Assembly (NCBI GenBank): GCA_016213425.1
Contig: JACRAI010000066.1
Location: forward strand, 1 to 7,536
From: an archaeon
GTDB lineage: Archaea; Nanobdellota; Nanobdellia; Woesearchaeales; ARS49
DNA length: 7,536 nucleotides
Reading direction: 5' to 3'
Positions 1 to 6,411 of the stretch are shown piece by piece. Within the stretch, counting starts at the first letter, position 1. The number at the start of each line of letters is the position of its first letter. A program made the translations under genes and the position numbers. Below the pieces are notes generated by a model. The model saw only the letters and a program-made list of their open reading frames with translations, ran no database searches and was not told the origin of the DNA.

Positions 1-1
1 C

Positions 2-697
2 GACGAAGGTTTTTTTGAAGGCATCAAAGAACCTAAAGATGCAAATGCCAGAAAAGAAGCTGAGAAATTTAGAGATATGTACAAAACGATGGCAAAATAT
101 ATGGGTTTAGTATCTCAAAAAGATCACTTAAAGTATAAAGAAAATTGGGAGAACCCAGACATGACTGCTGACGACTTTTTTGGACCTAAAAATAAAGCGC
201 AACCAAAAAACGTTAATCCGAGTCTGGATTTGAATTTTGTTCAACAAAAAGTATCAGAATTATTAAGGGATCACTTTGAAAAAATGTTAAAAGAGCAACA
301 AAATCAAAGCCTTAGTTTGATGGATAAAGTTCAAGAAGCATACCCTAAAGAACTTTCAAGAGTATTAAAAGGTTATGCGATGTTCCAGTACAAGTTACCT
401 ATATCTGACTTTATTCTTGACTTAATGCCTGAGCCATTTAGCAAAGAAATAATTTTAACAAAAAGAAATAAAATGCTTTTTGACTCAATGCAACCAAAGT
501 TAGACAACCCAACAAGCGACAAGTACTGTGTAGTTTACGGAAGCGCACACTTAGTTGAATTAGATGAGTACTTAAAGAAACAAAATTTTGACCTAGTAAG
601 TGAAAATTGGATTGAAGCATGGAAGGTAGACGAGGGTATGTCTTTCTGGGAAGCTGCATTAACACTTTACCGTGAAGTTCCAAAGATTGCGAAGTAG
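2..697 (+). CDS. TraB/PrgY (Tiki/GumN-like) superfamily protein, C-terminal part
   Basis: The reading frame is open from base 2, so this is a 5'-truncated gene of which 231 residues are visible; the ATG at 77 is only an internal methionine. Near the end there is an RN pair (about residue 155), then a hydrophobic strand YCVVYGSAHL (GSAH at about 180-183), then a short helix (LDEYLKKQNF) and a W-x(5)-W segment. That order (RN helix, hydrophobic strand, G-x-A/G-H, helix) is what I know from the C-terminal part of TraB/PrgY and Tiki/GumN-like proteins, a fold with an internal duplication and proposed metal-dependent peptidase activity. The N-terminal half, with the partner motif, lies off the window. 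The middle is charged and helical, with a Gln-rich stretch and no transmembrane helix. It is convergent with the minus-strand gene train. The family call rests on one motif; the substrate and role are unknown. Confidence 0.55.
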   Translation, partial: DEGFFEGIKEPKDANARKEAEKFRDMYKTMAKYMGLVSQKDHLKYKENWENPDMTADDFFGPKNKAQPKNVNPSLDLNFVQQKVSELLRDHFEKMLKEQQNQSLSLMDKVQEAYPKELSRVLKGYAMFQYKLPISDFILDLMPEPFSKEIILTKRNKMLFDSMQPKLDNPTSDKYCVVYGSAHLVELDEYLKKQNFDLVSENWIEAWKVDEGMSFWEAALTLYREVPKIAK

Positions 698-708
698 ACT
701 TTTAAGTT

Positions 709-731
709 CCCTTTTTATTTTTCTATTTTTT
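709..731 (+). terminator. T-rich termination tract after the TraB-like gene
   Basis: Starting 11 bases after the TAG stop there are three closely spaced T runs (CCCTTTTTATTTTTCTATTTTTT) with no stable hairpin in front. Archaeal intrinsic termination depends mainly on such U-rich runs, so this is a plausible 3' end for the plus-strand gene. It is inferred from composition and position only. Confidence 0.45.
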
Positions 732-742
732 GTAATCAGTAA

Positions 743-835
743 AAATCAATTATGAGGACTCGCCAACCAAAAGTAAAATTATTGATTTGCTGGTGAGTTC
801 GAAAGTAAAGTCGACTGAAAGGAGTGAAATCTCTA
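743..835. ncRNA. Candidate structured RNA in convergent intergenic region
   Basis: This patch is visibly richer in G and C than the AT-rich flanks and has no meaningful reading frame. Bases 756-765 (GGACTCGCCA) pair with 791-800 (TGGTGAGTTC) over 10 base pairs, two of them G·U. Bases 743-750 (AAATCAAT) are perfectly complementary to 781-788 (ATTGATTT). The two helices interleave, so they would form a pseudoknot or be alternatives. A small hairpin (GGAG/CTCT, 821-834) follows. On the plus strand a near box C (ATGAGGA, 752-758) and a CTGA (815-818) occur, but C'/D' boxes are poor, so a C/D guide RNA is only a weak option. I do not recognise a known family. The strand is uncertain; the G·U pairs favour the plus strand as written. 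Confidence 0.35.
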
Positions 836-836
836 A

Positions 837-877
837 TAAAAAGTATAAATAAATACTCGTAAAACAGATACTTTTTA
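837..877. repeat. AT-rich inverted repeat, 10-bp arms
   Basis: Arms 837-846 (TAAAAAGTAT) and 868-877 (ATACTTTTTA) are perfect inverted copies around a 21-base spacer. An alternative small hairpin, AGTAT (842-846) with ATACT (853-857), lies inside. It sits between the converging genes and may help to separate transcripts, but arms this AT-rich may also arise by chance. Confidence 0.3.
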
Positions 878-905
878 AAAATAAATAAAAAAAATAGAAA
901 ACGTT
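878..905 (-). terminator. T-rich termination tract after the SIMPL gene
   Basis: Read on the minus strand, the bases after the SIMPL stop codon give a long pyrimidine tract (TTTTCTATTTTTTTTATTTATTTTTA) with no hairpin directly ahead of it. This fits a U-run terminator of archaeal type for the envelope operon. Confidence 0.45.
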
Positions 906-1634
906 TTATTCTATTCTAAACTCTACTTGTACTTGTGCAGTTACTGTTACATCTTTAGGTGCTGGTTCAGGCATTGCTGCTGGAGCCATATCTGCTTTTG
1001 ACATCATGTCAAAAGCTCTATTATAATATGGTGTGAAAACATAGCTTGTTTCTTGAATACTCTTTACTTTACCAACACTCACGCCTAAACTTTCTGCTAA
1101 ATCTACAGCTTTTTCTTTAGCATTGGTTGCTGATAGTGAAAGAACTTTTTGTTTTGTTTCTTTTTCTTTCTCTTCGCTTAAAGTGTAGTAAACGCCTCCT
1201 AAACTGTTTGCTCCGCCCTCTATAACCTTATCAAGAACTGCTCCTACATCATCTAGTTTTTTAACAACTATCTTCAAGGAATTTGTTAAAACATAATCGC
1301 CCTCAATATACTCTTGTGTTTTTTCATTCCATTTTGATTCTCTGTATAAATTGTAGTTTTCTGTTGAAATATCTTCCTTGTTCACGTAATTTTTTAGCGA
1401 TTGGTAAATTTTTTGTGCTGCTTCAGCATTTCTATCTTGAGCAATTTTAGCGCTTTCTGCTTTAGTTATAATTGCCATATTTACTTCTGCTCGGTCTGGT
1501 TTTACTTTTAATTCTCCATTTCCGCTAACACTTATTAAATTATCAAGCGCGCTTTTATCATTAATAATTTGTGTTGTGCATGAAGTTAATAATAGCATGA
1601 CAACAAAAAATCCAAATAAATATTCTATTCTCAT
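906..1634 (-). CDS. SIMPL (DUF541) domain lipoprotein
   Basis: A 242-residue secreted protein. Residues 1-19 form a lipoprotein-like signal: positive start (MRIEY), a hydrophobic core and LLLTSC, with Cys19 as the probable lipidated residue. The mature part opens with SVSGNGELKVKPDRAEV (35-51), the hallmark start of the SIMPL/DUF541 family (periplasmic in bacteria, extracytoplasmic in archaea). The rest fits the family: alternating helices and strands, an ALxxxxxKAxxLAxxLGVxxGxVxSI-like segment around 168-193, and a final strand VTVTAQVQVEF. A Met/Ala/Pro-rich linker (209-226) precedes that strand. Length is normal for the family, whose molecular role is poorly defined. The start is fixed by GGAGGT five bases ahead of ATG; that site overlaps the previous gene's stop, so the two are co-translated. 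It probably stands on the outer face of the membrane beside its partner. The family call is firm. Confidence 0.88.
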   Translation of the reverse strand: MRIEYLFGFFVVMLLLTSCTTQIINDKSALDNLISVSGNGELKVKPDRAEVNMAIITKAESAKIAQDRNAEAAQKIYQSLKNYVNKEDISTENYNLYRESKWNEKTQEYIEGDYVLTNSLKIVVKKLDDVGAVLDKVIEGGANSLGGVYYTLSEEKEKETKQKVLSLSATNAKEKAVDLAESLGVSVGKVKSIQETSYVFTPYYNRAFDMMSKADMAPAAMPEPAPKDVTVTAQVQVEFRIE

Positions 1635-1639
1635 TTTTT

Positions 1640-1645
1640 ACCTCC
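1640..1645 (-). promoter_or_regulatory. Strong ribosome-binding site overlapping upstream stop
   Basis: The minus-strand junction reads TAGGAGGTAAAAAATG. The G of the TAG stop of the membrane-protein gene is the first G of GGAGGT, and five A's separate it from the SIMPL start. Such a junction points to translational coupling of the pair. Confidence 0.8.
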
Positions 1646-2883
1646 TAAATTAAGTATGTTGTATTTCCCAAAAATATTGCGAGCACTAAGCTCATTACAA
1701 CTACTAAAAATAATGTACTTATTAAAGTTATTGCTCCAGCAATCAATCCGTACTTTTTCCCGATATGAAGCGCAGGCAGTAAGATTATGAACAATAGCAA
1801 TAAAAATCCCGTTAACACCATCAAAACACTCCACATACTTGAAAACGCGTAAAAAAATCTATCCATTAATTCTATCGATTTAGCTCCAAGATACCATAAT
1901 AAAGTTGTTGCGCTGCTTGATATTAAGCTGGCAATTAAGGCCTCAACAAAAACATTGTTTTTTCTCTTTTTTAGTTTCATTTTTTTAAAATATTTTAAAA
2001 CAAACAATAAAACTCCAGCAATAACTAAAACAGTTATTGATACTTTCCAAAAATTAAGTAAAAACCAACTTCTCGAATAACTTCCTTCCACTTTAAAATT
2101 CTCTTCTGGATCAAGTTCTCTGGCTTCTTTAACAAATCCTGGCTGAGACTCGATATAAGATGAATAAACGCTCAATTCGGATGTTTTAGAATACAACGCA
2201 CCCTCGAACCCTCCTAGTTTAGCATCATAATTAACATTAGAACTTCCTCCTTTTAGTATAAGATCTTCTGCTAAATTCATGCTAACCCTCACATAACTAA
2301 CATCAAAATCAGATTTAATTGTTTGAAACTTAAAATTGTAAACACCTAAACTTTTATTTGCGTAACCGTTAACTTTGTAATATAAAATAATTGTTCCTGT
2401 TTCTTGAGGTTTGATTGAGTCAGTTAAAACAAATTTTATTTCTTTTGAATCTGCAAGCAGAACTTCATTTTTTTCAAGAGGCAAGTATTCATTGTTGTAT
2501 CGATCACTCCAGGAATCGCACACTTCTTTACAATCTTTATAATAGTCATCCCATTTGTATATTTCAGGACAAGCTCTTCTAGTATAATTGCAAACTTTCT
2601 CAACTTTTTGAATTTCTTGAACTGCATTTATTAATCGTACACTTCCAGGAATTTTTAGAGTGATTTCTTTAATGACTTCATTCCCGTAATTTTGGAAAGT
2701 TAGTTTTGCTGCAACAGCAGCTTCGCCTTCTCCATCAAAAACGACTGAGTAATACTGGTTTGTTCCAGAATTTTCTCTGCTGTCAGGATAATACCTTTCA
2801 GGAGGACTTTCCATCATAGTAGCAAGAGCTACGTTGGTAAGCAGTAAAAATAATGTTAAAACTGAAAATATTTTGTTATTCAT
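1645..2883 (-). CDS. Exported membrane protein: Cys-containing ectodomain plus four TM helices
   Basis: I do not recognise the family. The frame is open upstream to 2955, but I place the start at the ATG at 2883. From there the protein (412 residues) begins with a clean signal peptide (MNNKIFSVLTLFLLLTNVALA), and GGTGA lies five bases ahead. A longer start would put 24 charged residues before the signal and would read through the TATA box. Residues 22-277 look extracellular and beta-rich; a compact cluster of Cys98, Cys105, Cys118 and Cys122 could form two disulfides. A Tyr/Trp/Asp-rich stretch lies between them. Four hydrophobic helices follow at about 280-298, 313-332, 349-370 and 378-405, with a very basic loop (YFKKMKLKKRK) after the first that should be cytoplasmic. 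A secreted sensor or envelope scaffold working with the downstream SIMPL lipoprotein is an inference from the shared operon only. Confidence 0.75.
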   Translation of the reverse strand: MNNKIFSVLTLFLLLTNVALATMMESPPERYYPDSRENSGTNQYYSVVFDGEGEAAVAAKLTFQNYGNEVIKEITLKIPGSVRLINAVQEIQKVEKVCNYTRRACPEIYKWDDYYKDCKEVCDSWSDRYNNEYLPLEKNEVLLADSKEIKFVLTDSIKPQETGTIILYYKVNGYANKSLGVYNFKFQTIKSDFDVSYVRVSMNLAEDLILKGGSSNVNYDAKLGGFEGALYSKTSELSVYSSYIESQPGFVKEARELDPEENFKVEGSYSRSWFLLNFWKVSITVLVIAGVLLFVLKYFKKMKLKKRKNNVFVEALIASLISSSATTLLWYLGAKSIELMDRFFYAFSSMWSVLMVLTGFLLLLFIILLPALHIGKKYGLIAGAITLISTLFLVVVMSLVLAIFLGNTTYLI

Positions 2884-2888
2884 TTTAT

Positions 2889-2893
2889 TCACC
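2889..2893 (-). promoter_or_regulatory. GGTGA ribosome-binding site that sets the 2883 start
   Basis: GGTGA, an archaeal Shine-Dalgarno core, lies five bases before the ATG at 2883, the same spacing as the site before the SIMPL gene. It is the main reason for choosing 2883 rather than 2955. The expected transcription start (about 2892, from the TATA box) falls close to it, so the leader would be very short. Confidence 0.6.
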
Positions 2894-2913
2894 AGAAAAA
2901 AGAAAGTTATCCT

Positions 2914-2923
2914 TATATTTAAA
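2914..2923 (-). promoter_or_regulatory. Archaeal TATA box for the envelope pair
   Basis: The minus strand reads TTTAAATATA, a near-ideal archaeal TATA element, preceded by the purine-rich AAAAAAAGGCG that could serve as a TFB-recognition element. With the usual 26-27 base spacing, transcription would start near 2892, about nine bases before the ATG at 2883. This separates the envelope pair from the genes upstream. Confidence 0.6.
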
Positions 2924-2936
2924 CGCCTTTTTTTGA

Positions 2937-2952
2937 TTAGGTTTTTACCTAA
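2937..2952. repeat. Perfect inverted repeat TTAGGT-N4-ACCTAA
   Basis: Six-base arms around TTTT on the plus strand form a perfect dyad between the stop codon of the 515-residue gene (8 bases away) and the TATA box of the next gene (13 bases away). It could be an operator for the downstream promoter or a hairpin at the upstream transcript's 3' end. On the minus strand it is followed by A's rather than T's, which argues against a simple terminator. Confidence 0.5.
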
Positions 2953-2960
2953 CAATTAGT

Positions 2961-4508
2961 TTATTCAAATTTCTTTTTCACAAAATATCTTTCAAACCAA
3001 CTGTATATTTTTGCATGGAAGCCATCTGTTGGTCCGTAGAATTCATACCTGCCTGCATGTGTCCCAGGATTGTCCGCCAATCTTTTACTTACCAGCCAAT
3101 ATGAAAAATGCAGTGAAAATAATTCAGCCCAGGTTTCTTCATCGTATTCTCTAGGGTGCACATCTTTAAATCTTGCAACTCTTATATTGTAAGGCAGGCT
3201 TTTCCAGTAATTAATTACTGCTGTTGAGAACGTATCTCTTCCTTGACCATCATAGAAACAGTCTCCTTTTGAGTTGAATAATCCAAGCATTTTTTGTCTT
3301 TCCATCTCAGCATTCATTTCTTTAGGCTTAAGCAATTCGAAAAATACATATTTTCCGAATAGTCTTGCAATTTCAGGAGCTGAAGGCCAATGATTATATC
3401 TTCTTTCTTCGCCGAACAAAGTTCTAGTATCTAAACCCAAATCTAAATCATTTGCCAGATAGATCGTTCCATTCTTATAAAGTGTTCTTGTTCTTATATT
3501 TATTTCATCGGTTTCTTTTCTTACAATCACATCACCCAGTTCGTTAACATATATTCTGCTTTTTGTTTTGGTATCATAACTTCTTCCTGGCATAATTATT
3601 ATTGGCATAGGATATTTTTGTTTGCTAAAAAAGTTGTAAAATCTGTAATAAAAAGTTGTTGATAATGATAAAATAGTTTTTTTATTAACTAAATTATATT
3701 TTCTTTCAAATTTATTCGGGAACAACCCTGCAAATTCTTTAAACTTCTTAAGAAAACAATCTTTATTTTTACTAAAATTTTCTTTAACTCTATCATTATC
3801 TCTTTTAATAATTCTTGAATTTTCTATGACTCGATCTAAAAGTCCAAATCCTGTTTCTTTTAATGCTCTTGCTTGAGGTACATATTTTTCAAAAACTTGG
3901 TTAATTTCTTCATACTTTTCTTGGTCTAGTAAAACTTTGTGATTTTTTTGTATCACACTAATGCCGCCCACTGGCAAAAATAAGTCAACATCTCTTAACA
4001 AAGTTTTTCTTTCTTCTTTCAAACTTTCTTTTGTTTGGCCAGAACTTAACATTTTATCTTCTAATTTTTCTATCTCTGAAATAAACAAGCGTGCTAGTTG
4101 ACTCATACTTTCAATTCGAGCATTTAACGCAAGCATTCTGTTATCTTTGCTTTCTTGTTGAATTAGTGTTCCTTGTATTGCTTGATCTTTCTTTTTGAGT
4201 TCTTCTTTATAATTTGCGTAAGTGAGAAAAGAATTGTTGATTGTACATATTTCGTCAAAAAATATTCTTAACAAGTACTGTGAAGGATGGTAAAGCCCTA
4301 ATTCAGGTTTCAAATGATACTGTTCATTATACTTATTCAAGAATTCAGGATGTTTCTCAGGATCTTCAATCAGCAGATCAAGAAGTATTCTTTCATTTGT
4401 AACTATTGAAGAAGCGCTGCCTAAATATGATAAAGTTCCATATACATCATTTCGTGCTATTAATTTTTCTAAATTTTTTACGCAATCATTAATGTTTGTC
4501 ACGAACAC
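2961..4508 (-). CDS. Unknown soluble 515-residue protein, coiled-coil middle, possible inactive zincin-like C-terminus
   Basis: I do not recognise this protein. It has no signal peptide and no membrane helix, so it is probably cytoplasmic. Residues 1-95 are mixed helix, with a motif-like HPSQYLLRIFFDE (74-86). Residues 100-260 are highly charged, helical and coiled-coil-like. From about 270 it changes to beta-rich, with IIIMPGRS (303-310), an IYVNELGDVIVRKE hairpin and GTIYLANDLDLGLD (347-360). A helix at 376-393 and an acidic helix DEETWAELFSLHF (456-468) follow. The strands-helix-acidic-helix order recalls zincin metallopeptidases, but no HExxH is present. The start is GTG at 4508, directly after an in-frame TAA; GTG at 4502 is the only close alternative, and the first ATG lies more than 120 codons in. 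No ribosome-binding motif is visible; a T/A-rich TATTA-type stretch lies about 17-24 bases upstream. The gap to the regulator gene is 35 bases. Confidence 0.7.
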   Translation of the reverse strand: MFVTNINDCVKNLEKLIARNDVYGTLSYLGSASSIVTNERILLDLLIEDPEKHPEFLNKYNEQYHLKPELGLYHPSQYLLRIFFDEICTINNSFLTYANYKEELKKKDQAIQGTLIQQESKDNRMLALNARIESMSQLARLFISEIEKLEDKMLSSGQTKESLKEERKTLLRDVDLFLPVGGISVIQKNHKVLLDQEKYEEINQVFEKYVPQARALKETGFGLLDRVIENSRIIKRDNDRVKENFSKNKDCFLKKFKEFAGLFPNKFERKYNLVNKKTILSLSTTFYYRFYNFFSKQKYPMPIIIMPGRSYDTKTKSRIYVNELGDVIVRKETDEINIRTRTLYKNGTIYLANDLDLGLDTRTLFGEERRYNHWPSAPEIARLFGKYVFFELLKPKEMNAEMERQKMLGLFNSKGDCFYDGQGRDTFSTAVINYWKSLPYNIRVARFKDVHPREYDEETWAELFSLHFSYWLVSKRLADNPGTHAGRYEFYGPTDGFHAKIYSWFERYFVKKKFE

Positions 4509-4543
4509 TTAAAGGTGGAAAGTAATAAAAAGGTAATTGTTTA

Positions 4544-5161
4544 TTAAGAAGGAGTTCTGAACCTTTTTTTGTACCAAAAGAATAAAAGAGCAATTAATGA
4601 AGCAAACAGTAAGATTACAAAAAAGTAGAGCAAAAAGTTCGGTTCTTGTCTTAAAACTTCCGATTTTTGTATTGCCGATTGTCCTGCTTCACTGGCATAA
4701 TTCAAAGTTTCTGCACTTGCTTTAGATGCATACTCTGCTTGCTGAGGTAAAATAGTGTTTACTTCGTAAACATCTTGACCTAATTGATCTTGCATCATTT
4801 GTGCTGAAGAAAACTCGCTTATTCCGAACAAACCTTTTAAATAACTCAGAACAGCTCCTATAAAACTGAATATTAGTACGGCAAGCGTTATCCATATTTG
4901 TTTTCTTTCAGGTTCAAGAATGCATCTTCCTTTTTCAGTTAAAACATAATACTTCCATTTTCTTCCTTCATCTTTTTGATTGATTAATTCCGCTTTTTGC
5001 AATGCTTTCAAGTGATCATTAATACTCGCAGGCTTCATCTCTAATTCTTTAGCCAGCTCTGCTTGCGTGTGAGGTTTTTGATGCAATAATTTTAGAACTT
5101 CAATTCTGGTATTGGCTGCTAAAGCTTTAAAGCTTTCTTGATCAAGGATTATTTTGCTCAT
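4544..5161 (-). CDS. Membrane-anchored winged-helix (ArsR/MarR-like) transcriptional regulator
   Basis: A 205-residue one-component regulator. Residues 8-80 form a winged helix of ArsR type: FKALAANTRIEVLKLL opens the domain, TQAELAKELEMKPASINDHLKAL (32-54) is the helix-turn-helix, and GRKWKYYVLTEKGR (66-79) is the wing. Two hydrophobic helices follow at about 89-108 and 176-197, separated by a 65-residue polar loop rich in Gln, Ser, Ala and Glu that may be helical. With the DNA-binding domain inside, the loop faces outside and the C-terminal YKKRFRTPS is cytoplasmic. No ArsR metal-binding Cys motif is seen. Its ATG overlaps the aminotransferase stop (ATGA), so the two are co-translated. It may sense an envelope or external signal and act on its own or a neighbouring operon; the target is unknown. 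Confidence 0.8.
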   Translation of the reverse strand: MSKIILDQESFKALAANTRIEVLKLLHQKPHTQAELAKELEMKPASINDHLKALQKAELINQKDEGRKWKYYVLTEKGRCILEPERKQIWITLAVLIFSFIGAVLSYLKGLFGISEFSSAQMMQDQLGQDVYEVNTILPQQAEYASKASAETLNYASEAGQSAIQKSEVLRQEPNFLLYFFVILLFASLIALLFFWYKKRFRTPS

Positions 5162-6393
5162 TTTAGTTTTTTAAGTGCATTTTCTAAATTGCCCATTATA
5201 TTTTTTATTTCTTCTTTTTTAACAGTTCCTACAGATAACCTGTACCAAGGAGAGTCCTCTGCTCCGAAGCAATAAAAAGGTATTAATGCTATGTTCGCTT
5301 CTTCAATGAGGTAATTAGCAACATCTTTATTTGTTTTTAGCGCTCCTTGTCCCGCTAAATCTATCTTCACAGTTAAGTAAATCGATGCTTGTGGTTGAAT
5401 TACATCAATCTTGTACCCTTTTTTTTTAAGTTCGTTAAATCCTTCATAAAATTTTTCCAATCTGTAATAAATTTCTTCTTTAAAATTTGATAAATATTCA
5501 TCAACGCTTTCTTTTTTTGCTAAAAATCTTGCCGTTGCTACTTGTTCTGGTTTAGGAGACCAAGCACCAACATGAGATAGTATCGATTTCATTTTATTCA
5601 TCACTTCCTTAGGTCCGAAAACCCAACCAACTCTCACTCCTGTTGATGCAAATGCTTTAGTCATTCCATCAACAAATATCGTGTACTCTTTCATTTCAGG
5701 TCTTAAACTTACAGGGTCAGGATTAATTTTTCCATAGGTTAATTGCCAATAAATTTGGTCATATAACAAAAACACAGGTTTTTCCTCTTTGCTTCTTCTC
5801 CTATTTTCATTAATGATTACATCGCATATTTCTTCTAGTTGTGTTCTTTCAAAAATTGTTCCTGTAGGATTTAATGGTGAACATAAAGCGATTAATACTG
5901 TGTCTTTTATGTGCTTGCTTATCTCTTCTGCAGTTGGCATAAAGTTATTTTCAGGGTTCGTCTTGATAATTGCTTGATTTGCGCCAGTTAAATGGCAATA
6001 ATGATTGTTATTCCAAGAAGGAACTGGATAAATTACTTTGTTGTTTTTATCTATTATTGTTTGGTATGCTGCGTAAATTAAAGGCCTTCCTCCTCCAGAA
6101 ATTATTATTTCTCCAGGAGTGTATTCTAGATTTTGTTTTTCTTTGATAACTTTAGAGAGTTCCTCTCTTAATTCTTGCACTCCTTCAGGTGGAGGATAAT
6201 TAGTTTTTTTCTCTCGGTACGCTTTAATTATTTCTTCTTCAAAATCTTCAGGCAAAGAAAATATTTTTGGGTCAAAGTCTCCGATTGTTAAATTATAAAT
6301 CTTTTTTCCTTCTTTTATTTTTTCCTTTATTTGGTTAGATATCTGTATTATCTCAGAAGACTTAAGCGTTTCAACCATTTCAGACAATCGCAT
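5158..6393 (-). CDS. Class I/II PLP-dependent aminotransferase (aspartate aminotransferase-like)
   Basis: A 411-residue fold-type I aminotransferase of normal length, transferring an amino group between an amino acid and a 2-oxo acid in the cytoplasm. The N-terminus (LSEMVETLKSSEIIQI, LTIGDFDP) is typical. Active-site landmarks in order are GGGRPL (99-104) at the phosphate loop, PSW with Trp126 stacking on PLP, NPTG (175-178) with Asn175 at the cofactor O3', YDQIY (211-215) with Asp212 at the pyridine N and Tyr215, VDGMTK with Lys246 as the Schiff-base lysine, Arg254 in TGVRVGW for phosphate, and Arg385 in WYRLSVGT for the substrate carboxylate. All expected catalytic residues are present, so the enzyme should be active. 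Substrate cannot be read from sequence; aspartate/aromatic/alanine are open, and the GGGRP loop is not the commonest form. The ATG at 6393 is chosen because it gives the full N-terminal arm; no ribosome-binding motif is visible. Confidence 0.9.
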   Translation of the reverse strand: MRLSEMVETLKSSEIIQISNQIKEKIKEGKKIYNLTIGDFDPKIFSLPEDFEEEIIKAYREKKTNYPPPEGVQELREELSKVIKEKQNLEYTPGEIIISGGGRPLIYAAYQTIIDKNNKVIYPVPSWNNNHYCHLTGANQAIIKTNPENNFMPTAEEISKHIKDTVLIALCSPLNPTGTIFERTQLEEICDVIINENRRRSKEEKPVFLLYDQIYWQLTYGKINPDPVSLRPEMKEYTIFVDGMTKAFASTGVRVGWVFGPKEVMNKMKSILSHVGAWSPKPEQVATARFLAKKESVDEYLSNFKEEIYYRLEKFYEGFNELKKKGYKIDVIQPQASIYLTVKIDLAGQGALKTNKDVANYLIEEANIALIPFYCFGAEDSPWYRLSVGTVKKEEIKNIMGNLENALKKLK

Positions 6394-6411
6394 ACATTAA
6401 GAAAATAAAGA

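Noticed and set aside
77..79. ATG at 77 as the start of the plus-strand gene
   Set aside because: The same frame is open without a stop from base 2, and the residues before it are protein-like, so the gene starts outside the window.
438..683. Minus-strand open frame opposite the TraB-like gene
   Set aside because: It is antisense to a well-supported coding region and its product looks random; no start signals are seen.
792..812. tRNA-like T-loop (GTTCGAAA)
   Set aside because: The bases on either side do not pair as a T stem, and no acceptor, D or anticodon arms can be drawn around it.
809..816. Palindrome AGTCGACT
   Set aside because: An 8-base palindrome with no spacer is expected by chance and has no evident partner or context.
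752..818. C/D box guide RNA
   Set aside because: A near box C and a box D are present, but C' and D' are poor, spacing is off and there is no terminal stem, so I kept only the generic structured-RNA call.
1631..1834. Minus-strand open frame of 67 codons
   Set aside because: It lies wholly inside the membrane-protein gene in another frame, has no ribosome-binding site of its own and gives no recognisable domain.
2883..2955. Longer N-terminus of the membrane protein, starting at 2955
   Set aside because: It would put a basic tail ahead of a clean signal peptide and code through the TATA box; GGTGA supports the ATG at 2883.
5789..5977. Plus-strand open frame opposite the aminotransferase
   Set aside because: It is antisense to the conserved NPTG and YDQIY region, with no start signal or domain.
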